Below are positions 21,158 to 29,589 of a DNA stretch of 41,435 nt, one piece after another. The position numbers and the translations under genes were made by a program. How positions within the stretch are numbered: the stretch's first letter is position 1; each line of letters opens with the position of its first letter. Location: NCBI RefSeq assembly GCF_903866365.1, contig NZ_CAIPNF010000174.1, forward strand, positions 1 to 41,435, given 5' to 3'. Under the pieces are notes generated by a model, which worked only from the letters and a program-made list of their open reading frames with translations, did not search any database and was not told the DNA's origin. This DNA is from an uncultured Thiocystis sp. GTDB lineage: Bacteria > Pseudomonadota > Gammaproteobacteria > Chromatiales > Chromatiaceae.

Positions 21158-22522
21158 ATGAAACTAGGCGTCGTGATACTGGCCGCGGGTCTCGGTAAAC
21201 GGATGCGTTCCAGTCTGCCGAAGGTACTCCATCCGCTCGCCGGTCAGCCACTGCTGGCGCATGTGCTCGACGCCGCGAACCAACTCGGCGCCGCACGGCG
21301 GGTCGTGGTCTTCGGTCACGGCGGCGAACAGGTCCAGGCGTCTCTGAGCGGGCACGACTGCCTCTGGGTCGAACAGGCCCGGCAGCAGGGCACCGGCCAC
21401 GCGGTGCTCCAGGCGATGCCGGCAATGACCGGGATGGATCGGGTACTGGTGCTGTACGGCGATGTGCCGCTGATTACCTCCGAGACCCTCTGCCGCCTGC
21501 TCGCCGTGAGCGCGGACACCCGTCTGGGTCTGCTGACGGCCGAGCTGTCCGATCCCACCGGCTATGGCCGCATTCTCCGCGATGCGCAGGGCCGCGTGAC
21601 CCGCATCGTCGAGGAAAAAGACGCTACGCCGACGGAGCGGGGCATCCGCGAGATCAACACGGGGTTTCTGGTCGCCGAGCGCGCCGGTCTGGACGACTGG
21701 CTGAACCGGATCGGTCACGACAACGTGCAGGGCGAATATTATCTGACCGACATTACCGCGCTGGCGGCCCAGGATGGCGTCCAGATCGCGAGCGCCCAGC
21801 CGGACACGCTCGCGGAAGTAACTGGCGTGAACGATCGGGTTCAACTCGCCGAGTTGGAGCGCATCCATCAGCGCGCGGCGGCGGAGCGGCTGATGCGCGC
21901 GGGCGTGACCCTGGCCGATCCGGCGCGTTTCGATTTGCGCGGAATCCTGCACGCCGAGACCGATGTCAGCCTGGACATCAATGTCATCGTCGAGGGCGAG
22001 GTTCGGCTCGCCGCCGGGGTTCGCGTCGGCCCCAACTGTCTGCTGAAAAACTGCATGATCGGTTCCGGGACTGAAATTCTGGCCAATTGCGTCATCGAAG
22101 GCGCCGAGGTTGGTGCGAACGCCCGCATTGGACCCTTTGCGCGACTGCGTCCAGAGGCCAAACTTGCCGCGAACACCCATGTCGGAAATTTTGTCGAGAT
22201 CAAGAAGACGACCCTGGGGCAGGGCAGCAAGGTCAATCACCTGACCTATCTTGGCGACGCAACGGTTGGGGCGGGTGTGAATATCGGCGCCGGCACCATC
22301 ACGTGCAATTATGATGGCGTCAACAAGTTCATGACGCAGATCGAGGATGGCGCCTTTGTCGGCTCCAATACGGCCTTGGTCGCGCCCGTGACCGTTGGCA
22401 GGGGAGCCACGATCGGCGCCGGATCAGTGATTACCCGCGATGCTCCTCCCGATCAACTCACGCTCTCCCGCAGCCGTCAAGCCACCATCTCAAGTTGGGA
22501 GCGGCCTCGCAAGAAAACATGA
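21158..22522 (+). CDS. glmU: Bifunctional GlmU (GlcN-1-P acetyltransferase / GlcNAc-1-P uridyltransferase)
   Basis: 454 residues. It makes UDP-GlcNAc, the precursor of peptidoglycan and lipopolysaccharide. The uridyltransferase domain (about 1-228) has [42 protein letters not shown] and EINTGF. The acetyltransferase domain (about 250-454) is a left-handed beta-helix of hexapeptide repeats ending in [13 protein letters not shown]-type sequence (here [17 protein letters not shown]) and [16 protein letters not shown] 21158 is used; GAGG at 21143-21146 has somewhat long spacing, and TTG 21149 is possible. The C-terminal tail ([10 protein letters not shown]) is normal. Confidence 0.97.
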   Translation: MKLGVVILAAGLGKRMRSSLPKVLHPLAGQPLLAHVLDAANQLGAARRVVVFGHGGEQVQASLSGHDCLWVEQARQQGTGHAVLQAMPAMTGMDRVLVLYGDVPLITSETLCRLLAVSADTRLGLLTAELSDPTGYGRILRDAQGRVTRIVEEKDATPTERGIREINTGFLVAERAGLDDWLNRIGHDNVQGEYYLTDITALAAQDGVQIASAQPDTLAEVTGVNDRVQLAELERIHQRAAAERLMRAGVTLADPARFDLRGILHAETDVSLDINVIVEGEVRLAAGVRVGPNCLLKNCMIGSGTEILANCVIEGAEVGANARIGPFARLRPEAKLAANTHVGNFVEIKKTTLGQGSKVNHLTYLGDATVGAGVNIGAGTITCNYDGVNKFMTQIEDGAFVGSNTALVAPVTVGRGATIGAGSVITRDAPPDQLTLSRSRQATISSWERPRKKT

Positions 22523-22646
22523 TGGTTGAGACTGTTCCGGCTCGACCGCCCGCGAACTGTACGCAGGTTCGATTGCATGCCAGGGCGTGCGTGACGAGAG
22601 TTTTCGGCTGGTATAGCCTTCACATCCGCTATCCAGATGTGGCTTT

Positions 22647-22681
22647 GGCGTAGTGACGGGTTTAAAACGCGCCACTACGCC
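22647..22681. terminator. Hairpin between convergent glmU and ATP-grasp gene
   Basis: GGCGTAGTG (22647-22655) and CACTACGCC (22673-22681) form a perfect 9-bp stem around a 17-base loop that itself contains GTTTAAAAC. The right arm overlaps the stop codon of the ATP-grasp gene. There is no T-tract on either strand, so termination is possible but unproven. The rest of 22523-22646 shows nothing I recognise. Confidence 0.4.
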
Positions 22682-24000
22682 CGGCTATGACGTTCAACGT
22701 CCATAACATCCGCGCGCACGTGATTGGATGACCGAAAGAGTTTTTTATACAGAGCCCAAGGCAATTTATAAAGCTTCCGTCCGAAATCAATTCCATAGAG
22801 CGCCGGTATTGGGTCGTCCCAGGCGAAGTCAGGGTAAACTTTTTTACCGGCTAACGATTTACGCCATTCCCGGAAGTTCAGTTTGCCTTCCCTTCTGTAT
22901 GTCGCAAAAGAATAAAAATCCATATATCGATTAACCCATTTAATCCCAGTTTGAAATGATTCGATCGGAGCGGGGGTTTGGTTCGAGATGTCGAGATAAT
23001 TCAAGTAAGGGAAATTCATGTTGCAGACGGTGGAAAGGTAATTTTGCTGCCAGTAACGCGGGTTTAATTCGATGAGTTTTAATTTTCCGTCCCGGTTGTC
23101 ATATTTGAATTCCGCCGAGCCTATCCCTTTGAAGCCAATCCCTGAAAATAATTTTCTTCCCTCTTCGATCAATTCCGCGTTTTGAATGCTTTCCACTGCG
23201 GAGCCAACGCCAAAGCGGACCGGATACTGACGAATTTTACGAAGCGTGAACTCGGCGAATATTTTGCCGTCGGACGATGTATAACTGCAATATTTGAGAT
23301 GGTTGGTGTCGGGGCCCGCGATGACTTCCTGTAAAATCACAGGAACGTCGTTCCGAAGAATCGGAGCGATTTTTTCGCGCAGATCATGATCGTTTTCGAC
23401 TTGAAATCCCTTGATGGCGCCACCCATGACTCTTCTCCATGAGTTGACATCCTGACCTTTAATGAAGGCGGGGTAAAGCATGGTATCTGGAAGCGTGTCG
23501 AGGTCCGCGGCTTTAGTGATCGGCCAAGTTGCCGGTACATTGACTCCCGCTTTCGTCGCAATCTGAAACTGGCAATGTTTATCGGCGATGCACTGAATCA
23601 GATCATGCTCGGCGAGGTTGAAAACAAAATGCTTGCTTAACAGGTTTCTGTTCCGGGAAAAAGAAATAAGAAAGTCGTCGGAGGTGAAGAACGCGGCGGG
23701 TTTCAGGCTCCAGTCGGAGAAATTTTCCTGGATCCAGTCCAGAAAAGACTGTTCCTGACGAAGCGGGTCAGGGCAGTGTAATGGTTTTGAATAACGCGAA
23801 TACCAGCCGATGTCTTTCTTGTAATCGATGCCATACACCTTGACACCCTGCTGGCCGAGACTGCGGATGACGCCGAGACCGGTTTCAAAGAGTCCAAAGA
23901 CGACGGCAGTCGCGTTCTCCTGGTTCGCGCGCCAGGGGAGCATCGCGTTGCCTCGCGACGACCGGGCGGCTTCTCGGTTTCGTTCTTGAGGTTCGGACAT
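22675..24000 (-). CDS. ATP-grasp family carboxylate-amine ligase
   Basis: 441 residues. The N-terminal pre-grasp fold is TAVVFGLFETGLGVIRSLGQQGVKVYGID. The central part resembles D-aspartate ligase/carbamoyl-phosphate-synthase-like ATP-grasp enzymes, with YPAFIKGQDVNSWRRVMGGAI, VILQEVIAGPDTN and the metal-binding GSAEFKYDN and LIELNPRYW. The substrate is unknown; such enzymes often build cell-surface or peptide products. I chose ATG 24000 because AGGAG stands 7 bases upstream; the longer form to 24045 would overlap hemF. The gene is visibly richer in A and T than its neighbours, which suggests acquisition. It follows hemF by 28 bases on the same strand. Confidence 0.85.
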   Translation of the reverse strand: MSEPQERNREAARSSRGNAMLPWRANQENATAVVFGLFETGLGVIRSLGQQGVKVYGIDYKKDIGWYSRYSKPLHCPDPLRQEQSFLDWIQENFSDWSLKPAAFFTSDDFLISFSRNRNLLSKHFVFNLAEHDLIQCIADKHCQFQIATKAGVNVPATWPITKAADLDTLPDTMLYPAFIKGQDVNSWRRVMGGAIKGFQVENDHDLREKIAPILRNDVPVILQEVIAGPDTNHLKYCSYTSSDGKIFAEFTLRKIRQYPVRFGVGSAVESIQNAELIEEGRKLFSGIGFKGIGSAEFKYDNRDGKLKLIELNPRYWQQNYLSTVCNMNFPYLNYLDISNQTPAPIESFQTGIKWVNRYMDFYSFATYRREGKLNFREWRKSLAGKKVYPDFAWDDPIPALYGIDFGRKLYKLPWALYKKLFRSSNHVRADVMDVERHSRA

Positions 24001-24028
24001 CCGATTGCTCCTGTCAGAAAGACGGTTT

Positions 24029-24955
24029 TTATCTTGATCGATCATTTAGCCAGTCTTGAGGGACGAGGAAACGCTCATAGAGTTCAGCCTCGGGGCTATC
24101 TGGTTCAGGCCGGAAGTCGTAGCGCCAGCTCACCTCGGGCGGCATGGAGACGAGGATGGACTCGGTGCGCCCGCCCGACTGGAGTCCGAACAATGTCCCT
24201 CGATCATAGAGCAAATTGAACTCGACATAGCGTCCGCGCCGGTATTTCTGAAAGGCGCGCTCGCGCTCGCCATAGGTTTTGGCCCAGCGGCGCTGCACGA
24301 TAGGGAGATAGCCCGGCAGGTAGCCATCGCCGATCGCGCGCAGGAAGGCGAATCCGCGGTCGAACCCGCCCTGATCGAAGTCATCGAAAAAAAGCCCGCC
24401 GACGCCGCGGGGTTCGTTGCGGTGCTTCAGGAAAAAATACTCGTCACACCCGCGTTTCAGACGTGCATAGAGATCCTCGCCAAACGGCTCGCAAATCGCG
24501 CGCGCGTTGCGGTGCCAGTGCACGACGTCTTCCTCGAAGCCATAGTAGGGCGTGAGATCGAAGCCGCCGCCGAACCACCAGACCGGCTCGGCCCCGGCCT
24601 TTTCGGCGATGAAAAAGCGCACATTGAGATGCGACGTGGGGACATAAGGATTCCAGGGGTGCGCGACCAGCGAGACGCCCATGGCCTCGAAGCGGCGCCC
24701 GGCCAGCTCGGGCCGACGGGCGCTGGCGGACGGCGGGAGCCGTTCCCCGAAGACATGCGAGAAATTGAGCCCGCACTGCTCGAAGACCATGCCTTCACAC
24801 ATCACGCGGGTGCGCCCGCCGCCGCCGTCCGGACGCTCCCAGGCATCCTCTCGAAAGCCCGCGCCGCCATCGGTGTCTCGCAGGGCATCGCGGATCTTGT
24901 CTTGCAACGCCATCAGATAGCGTTTGACGGACTCGGTATCGGGTTGGTTCGGCAT
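24029..24955 (-). CDS. hemF: Oxygen-dependent coproporphyrinogen III oxidase
   Basis: 308 residues. It decarboxylates coproporphyrinogen III to protoporphyrinogen IX with oxygen, in haem and bacteriochlorophyll synthesis. The family blocks are [79 protein letters not shown] and [35 protein letters not shown] strong AGGAGG lies 7 bases before ATG 24955. An aerobic enzyme in a presumed phototroph implies growth under at least some oxygen; an anaerobic hemN would be expected elsewhere. Confidence 0.97.
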   Translation of the reverse strand: MPNQPDTESVKRYLMALQDKIRDALRDTDGGAGFREDAWERPDGGGGRTRVMCEGMVFEQCGLNFSHVFGERLPPSASARRPELAGRRFEAMGVSLVAHPWNPYVPTSHLNVRFFIAEKAGAEPVWWFGGGFDLTPYYGFEEDVVHWHRNARAICEPFGEDLYARLKRGCDEYFFLKHRNEPRGVGGLFFDDFDQGGFDRGFAFLRAIGDGYLPGYLPIVQRRWAKTYGERERAFQKYRRGRYVEFNLLYDRGTLFGLQSGGRTESILVSMPPEVSWRYDFRPEPDSPEAELYERFLVPQDWLNDRSR

Positions 24956-25049
24956 CGCGGGCCTCCTTGGAGAGTTGGCAATCGTGAGAAGATAGGGACG
25001 ATCCGCACGAATCGTTATTCCGGTTCGCCAACCAAGAGTTCAAACGCCA

Positions 25050-27506
25050 ATGTCGCGACGCATCCTCATCCCGGTCTTGTCCATCCTGCTGATCCTTGCC
25101 GTGACCGGCGCCGCGAGTCTGTACTGGCTTGCCCGGCAGGCCGAGCCGGTCTACCGCGGCACGCTGACCCTGCCCGGCTTGACCGGCCCGGTGCGCGTCG
25201 GCTTCGGGCCGCATGCGGTGCCGACCATCGCGGCGGACACTCTACCGGATCTGCTGTTCGCCCAGGGTTATGTCGTCGCCTCCGAGCGTCTGTGGCAGAT
25301 GGACACACTTCGCCGACTGGCCAGCGGTCGTCTGGCCGAGGTGTTTGGCGCGGGCGCGCTTCCGGCGGATCGTTTTTTTCGGACCGTCGGACTCGCCCAC
25401 GAGGCCCGGCGGACGCTGGAAAGCCTGGATGCGTCCGACCGCGACCTGCTCGCGGCCTATGCGGCCGGGGTGAATGCCTATCGGGACGAGGCACGCGCGC
25501 GGCTACCGCTGGAGTATCGGATCGCCGGTTTCGCGCCCGCCCCCTGGCAGCCGGAGGATAGCCTGGTCATCGGCGGTTACATGGCCTGGACCCAGTCGTT
25601 TAACCTGCGCGCCGAGCTGACCTTTCTGCGTCTGGCGGCGCGGATCGGCCCCGCGCGGGCGCGTGAATTGTTCCCGACCGACGAGGGGATTCCTGCCCCC
25701 GAGGTGTCTCCGGAGCTGGTCCGGTATCTGTCCGCGAATCGCCTGAACCGCCCGTCGCGCATGGGCCTGACGGAGGCGCCTTCGCTGGATGCAGCCTTCC
25801 AGTTGCCGGCGCGCTTCGGCCTGCCGATCCCCGGCGCCGCCAGCAACGCCTGGGTCGTCACCGGGGCGCGCACCGCGACCGGGGCGGCCATGCTCGCCAA
25901 CGATCCCCATCTAGCCCTCTCCATGCCGGCGATCTGGTATGAATTGGAGCTGATCACGCCTGAGCTGCATCTGTCGGGCGTGACCCTGCCGGGCGTGCCC
26001 TTGATCCTGATCGGTCATAACGAGCAACTCGCCTGGGGTTTCACGAGTGCGATTGCCGATACGCAGGATCTCTTTGTCGAGCGCGTTACGCCGGATGGCC
26101 GGGTGGAACGCGCGGGGAGCGACCCGGAGCCGATCCTGTCGCGCATCGAGCGCATTGCCGTCAAGGACGCGGCGCCGGTCGAACTGGCGGTTCGCCGCAC
26201 CACGCACGGGGTTATCGTCAACGGGATCCTGGGCGACGCGACCGGCAGCCCTATGGATCTGCCGGGTCTGAACACCGCCGATCTGCTGGCGCTGCGTCAG
26301 AACAACGATCTGCCGGATCTGAGCTTCGCGGCCATCCACCGGCTCACACGGTCCCGCACCCTGAGCGAGGCGCGCGCGGCGGCCACCGGATTCCGGCAAG
26401 TCGCGCTGAATCTGATGCTGGCCCATCGCGACGGCGGCATTGCCTGGCAGGTCACGGGTCTGCTGCCGCAGCGCGGCAAGGGGTCCGGCGCCTTTCCGTC
26501 GCCGGGCTGGCTGCCGGAATACGCCTGGCGGGGGTTCGTCCCGCAAAATCGCAACCCCGCCCAGACCGATCCCGCGGGCGGCGCCTTGATCACCGCCAAC
26601 AACCGCACCATCCCGGCGGATTATCCGGTCGGGGTCAGCCGCGCCTGGATGGCGCCCTATCGCGCCCAGCGGATCGCCGAACTGCTCGCCGGGGCACCGC
26701 CGCTGACGCCTGCGTCCATGGCCGACATCCAGCGCGATCGCCTGAGTCTTCAGGCGCGTTTGATGCAGCGGTCGCTGCGTCGGATCGAGATGGATCTGCG
26801 GGCGGTCGACGCGCGCGCCTGGGACATCGCCAGCGACTCGCTGCTCGACTGGAACAGCGTCATGGATGGCGACAGTCCTTCGGCGGCCTTGTTCGTCCTG
26901 CTGGAACCGGCGTTGTACGCGGCGCTCTATGGAGACGAACTGGGCGCGGATCTGGCGGCGCTGATGGAGATGGCGATGGTCGCCTACAACCCCTTGCAGG
27001 AGACGCTGCGCTCCGGCCAGTCCAGCTTCTGGGACGATGTCACGACACCCGCGCGCGAAACGCCGGCCGACATCTGGGCGCGGGCGATCCTGGCGGCAAC
27101 GGCGGACCTGAAGTCCCGCTCCGGGGTCTCGGGCAAGGCGCCTCTGGAACGCATCCGCACCCTGACCTTTCCGCACGCCTTCGACAAGCTGCCCATCCTC
27201 GGACGCGGGTTCAGCGTCGGTCCCATCGGGGTGGGCGGCGGCACGGATACCGTCAATGTCATGAAAACAACGCCGCTGAAGCCCGAGCAGGCGCTGTTCG
27301 CGCCCTCCATGCGCATGATCGCGACCCCCGCGGACTGGACGCAGACCCGCGGCACCCTTCCGCTCGGCCAATCGGGACACCGCTTTTCGCCCTATCGAAC
27401 CGATCAGCTCGACGACTGGCTGGCGGGAGACAGCCATCCCTGGCCCTGGAACGGCCCGGTCGATGGCGATGTGTTGGGCCAACTCCTGTTGCTGCCGCGC
27501 GATTGA
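25050..27506 (+). CDS. Penicillin acylase family (Ntn-hydrolase) protein
   Basis: 818 residues with an N-terminal membrane anchor or signal (IPVLSILLILAVTGAASLYWL, residues 7-27), so exported to the periplasm. The alpha chain includes VPTIAADTLPDLLFAQGYVVASERLWQMDTLRR. The self-cleavage site is GAASNAWVV, giving Ser265 as the probable N-terminal nucleophile of the beta chain, preceded here by Ala rather than the more usual Gly. LANDPHLALSMPAIWYELEL and GVTLPGVPLILIGHNEQLAWGFT are the conserved beta-chain blocks. Members cleave penicillins, acyl-homoserine lactones or other amides; specificity cannot be read from the sequence. Divergent from hemF. Confidence 0.9.
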   Translation: MSRRILIPVLSILLILAVTGAASLYWLARQAEPVYRGTLTLPGLTGPVRVGFGPHAVPTIAADTLPDLLFAQGYVVASERLWQMDTLRRLASGRLAEVFGAGALPADRFFRTVGLAHEARRTLESLDASDRDLLAAYAAGVNAYRDEARARLPLEYRIAGFAPAPWQPEDSLVIGGYMAWTQSFNLRAELTFLRLAARIGPARARELFPTDEGIPAPEVSPELVRYLSANRLNRPSRMGLTEAPSLDAAFQLPARFGLPIPGAASNAWVVTGARTATGAAMLANDPHLALSMPAIWYELELITPELHLSGVTLPGVPLILIGHNEQLAWGFTSAIADTQDLFVERVTPDGRVERAGSDPEPILSRIERIAVKDAAPVELAVRRTTHGVIVNGILGDATGSPMDLPGLNTADLLALRQNNDLPDLSFAAIHRLTRSRTLSEARAAATGFRQVALNLMLAHRDGGIAWQVTGLLPQRGKGSGAFPSPGWLPEYAWRGFVPQNRNPAQTDPAGGALITANNRTIPADYPVGVSRAWMAPYRAQRIAELLAGAPPLTPASMADIQRDRLSLQARLMQRSLRRIEMDLRAVDARAWDIASDSLLDWNSVMDGDSPSAALFVLLEPALYAALYGDELGADLAALMEMAMVAYNPLQETLRSGQSSFWDDVTTPARETPADIWARAILAATADLKSRSGVSGKAPLERIRTLTFPHAFDKLPILGRGFSVGPIGVGGGTDTVNVMKTTPLKPEQALFAPSMRMIATPADWTQTRGTLPLGQSGHRFSPYRTDQLDDWLAGDSHPWPWNGPVDGDVLGQLLLLPRD

Positions 27507-27568
27507 ATTTGGCCGGCCACGCGCGATCAGGCGACGAACGGTCCAAACCATCCCGACCGAAATGGGTC

Positions 27569-27594
27569 TATAAAATACTGGGTAATGTTACCCA
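27569..27594 (+). promoter_or_regulatory. Promoter -10 and palindromic operator of the desaturase gene
   Basis: TATAAA at 27569-27574 is followed by a perfect palindrome, TGGGTAATGTTACCCA (27579-27594): two 7-bp arms around a 2-base centre. The palindrome would cover the transcription start, the usual place for a repressor operator. It lies 31 bases before the desaturase ATG. A related half-site ATGGGT occurs at 27562-27567. No consensus -35 is present. The binding regulator is not encoded nearby. Confidence 0.55.
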
Positions 27595-27624
27595 TGTCTC
27601 TCTTTCATCCCATTAGGAACTTTG

Positions 27625-28812
27625 ATGACTCTCCATGGCATGCTCGATGTCAGCCTCTGGCAGGCAGTGCTTTTCACCCTCGCGTTCACCCATCTCACCA
27701 TCGCTGGCGTGACCATTTATCTGCACCGGGCGCAGGCCCATCGCGCACTCGATCTGCATCCCAGCGTGGCGCATTTTTTTCGCTTCTGGCTGTGGCTGAC
27801 CACCGGCATGGTGACCCGCGAATGGGTGGCGGTGCATCGCCGGCATCACGCCAAGTGCGAAACCGCCGAGGATCCGCATAGCCCGCGAGTGCTGGGGCTG
27901 CGTAAGGTTTTGACCGAGGGGGCGGAACTCTACGCCGAGGCCGCCGCCGATCGGCCGACGGTGGAGCGCTATGGCCAGGGCGTCCCCAACGACTGGCTGG
28001 AGCGCCAGCTTTACAGCCGCTTCCGCTGGCAGGGATTGGGTCTGATGCTGATCCTGGATCTTGTCTTGTTCGGCCTTTATGGTCCGGTGGTGTGGGCGGT
28101 GCAGATGCTGTGGATCCCGGTATGGGCCGCCGGCGTCGTCAATGGCGTCGGGCACTTTTACGGCTATCGCAGCTACGAGTCGCCGGACGCCTCGACCAAT
28201 TTCCTGCCCTGGGGCATCCTGATCGGCGGCGAGGAACTGCATAACAACCATCACGCCTATCCGAGTTCGGCGCGTCTTTCCTCGCAGTGGTGGGAATTCG
28301 ACATCGGCTGGCTGTATATCCGGATCCTCGGCGCACTGGGTCTGGCCCACATCCGCCGGGTCGCGCCCCAGCCGCGGGTCATCGCGGGGAAGCGTCAACT
28401 GGATATGGAGACCCTGAGTGCCGTCATCGTGAGCCGGATGCATGTGTTTGCCCGCTATGGCAAAGAGGTCATGCGGCCGGTTTCGCGGGCTGAATTGTGC
28501 CGTGACGCCGAGCATTGCCGACGCCTGGTCCGTAGCGCCCAGCGTCTGCTGATCAAGGAGGGAAGCCGGCTCGACGCGAGCGCCAGGGAGCGTCTGGAAC
28601 AACTGCTGGCGCGGCATCGGACCCTGGCCATCGTCTATCAGTTTCGGGAACGTCTTCAGGAGGTCTGGGATCGTCAGGCGTCGTCTCAAGAGGCGCTGCT
28701 GGCCGCCCTGGGGGATTGGTGTCAGCAGGCCGAAGCCAGCGGTATCGAGGCGCTGGAACGCTTTTCCCGCAATCTGCGTGGCTATTCGCTACAAGGCGCG
28801 TCCGCGGTTTAG
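27625..28812 (+). CDS. desA: DesA-type acyl-lipid/acyl-CoA delta-9 fatty acid desaturase with C-terminal extension
   Basis: 395 residues. The di-iron histidine boxes of membrane desaturases are present: HRAQAHRALDLH (residues 34-45), HRRHH and ELHNNHHAYP. Membrane segments lie around 10-30, 50-68 and 140-180. The enzyme introduces a cis double bond in membrane acyl chains. From about residue 255 to the end is a soluble helical extension (LEQLLARHRTLAIVYQFRERLQEVW, then WCQQAEASGIEALERFSRNLRGY) that resembles the C-terminal end of ISL3-type transposases; from memory, a similar tail occurs in Pseudomonas DesA-like proteins. ATG 27625 has AGGA 6 bases upstream. A palindromic operator precedes it. 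Confidence 0.88.
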   Translation: MTLHGMLDVSLWQAVLFTLAFTHLTIAGVTIYLHRAQAHRALDLHPSVAHFFRFWLWLTTGMVTREWVAVHRRHHAKCETAEDPHSPRVLGLRKVLTEGAELYAEAAADRPTVERYGQGVPNDWLERQLYSRFRWQGLGLMLILDLVLFGLYGPVVWAVQMLWIPVWAAGVVNGVGHFYGYRSYESPDASTNFLPWGILIGGEELHNNHHAYPSSARLSSQWWEFDIGWLYIRILGALGLAHIRRVAPQPRVIAGKRQLDMETLSAVIVSRMHVFARYGKEVMRPVSRAELCRDAEHCRRLVRSAQRLLIKEGSRLDASARERLEQLLARHRTLAIVYQFRERLQEVWDRQASSQEALLAALGDWCQQAEASGIEALERFSRNLRGYSLQGASAV

Positions 28813-28864
28813 GCCGCCCGGCTCTCGCGTGGCGAGTCGCGCGCAACCGCTCGGGATCAAAAAC

Positions 28865-28891
28865 AGAAAACCCGCGTTCAACGGGTTTTCT
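28865..28891. terminator. Bidirectional rho-independent terminator
   Basis: AGAAAACCCG (28865-28874) pairs perfectly with CGGGTTTTCT (28882-28891) around CGTTCAA. Rightward it is followed by TTGTTG; leftward the minus strand continues TTTTCTGTTTTTG, an even better U-tract. It serves the convergent desaturase and rpmB-rpmG transcripts. Confidence 0.88.
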
Positions 28892-28938
28892 TGTTGCGGC
28901 AAGCTGTCAGGCCAACCACGGTCACGGGAAGGACCAAG

Positions 28939-29106
28939 CTATTTGATCTTGCCTTCCTTGTACATCACATGCTGGCGGACGACGGGATCGAATTTTTTGA
29001 TCTCCATCTTGCCCGGCTGATTGCGCTTGTTCTTGGTGGTCGTGTAAAAATGACCGGTGCCGGCGCTGGAGTTGAGGCGGATCTTGTCGCGTGCTGCCTT
29101 GGCCAT
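28939..29106 (-). CDS. rpmG: 50S ribosomal protein L33
   Basis: 55 residues beginning [16 protein letters not shown]. The family pattern [35 protein letters not shown] is complete. It contains no Cys, so it is the zinc-independent (C-minus) form. It lies 15 bases after the rpmB stop on the same strand, the usual rpmB-rpmG pair, and ends about 50 bases before the bidirectional terminator. Confidence 0.97.
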   Translation of the reverse strand: MAKAARDKIRLNSSAGTGHFYTTTKNKRNQPGKMEIKKFDPVVRQHVMYKEGKIK

Positions 29107-29121
29107 GGATAAATCCTCCGG

Positions 29122-29358
29122 TTAGACCCGTTCGCCGCGGGCGCGGATCTCACCGAGCACGGTGTCGATCCCTTTTTTGTCGATGGTGCGCATCCCGTTG
29201 GCGGAGACGCGCAGCTTCACGAAGCGTTTCTCGGTCGCGACCCAGAAACGGTGATCGTGGAGATTCGGCAGAAAGCGGCGTTTGGTCTTGTTGTTCGCGT
29301 GCGAGACGTTGTTGCCGGTGAGGGGACGTTTACCGGTAACCTGGCATACCTTGGACAT
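29122..29358 (-). CDS. rpmB: 50S ribosomal protein L28
   Basis: 78 residues, [33 protein letters not shown] and [21 protein letters not shown] being the standard blocks. The start at 29358 is fixed by the [10 protein letters not shown] family N-terminus; a longer frame to 29439 adds unrelated sequence. It is the first gene of rpmB-rpmG. Confidence 0.97.
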   Translation of the reverse strand: MSKVCQVTGKRPLTGNNVSHANNKTKRRFLPNLHDHRFWVATEKRFVKLRVSANGMRTIDKKGIDTVLGEIRARGERV

Positions 29359-29410
29359 GGCGGGAATCCCTGCAAGTCGGCGAGTGTGATTCGGTACAGA
29401 AAGAAGCGGA

Positions 29411-29439
29411 ATGCTATCAGCGGATTGAGTGCAGCGCAA
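29411..29439 (-). promoter_or_regulatory. Candidate rpmBG promoter
   Basis: On the minus strand TTGCGC (29439 down to 29434) and TAGCAT (29416 down to 29411) are 17 bases apart. The match to consensus is moderate (4 of 6 at the -10). It lies about 55 bases before the rpmB ATG. The remaining part of the gap, 29440-29589, shows no other recognisable signal. Confidence 0.4.
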
Positions 29440-29589
29440 GCCCTGCCTTCTTTTGTTGATATCCTCTAACCCGGAGTGGCGCGCGCGTCAGGGCGAGCAG
29501 GATGACATAATCGATCCGCAAAGGCCCAACGGGAGCGCACCGCAGCCGAGCCGTCTGGACAGACCGACTCATTTTGGAACACTCGACGC

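Noticed and set aside
22720-22735. CACGTG-containing word considered as a parS-like site
   Set aside because: It lies inside the ATP-grasp coding sequence and lacks the GTTTC/GAAAC arms of parS.
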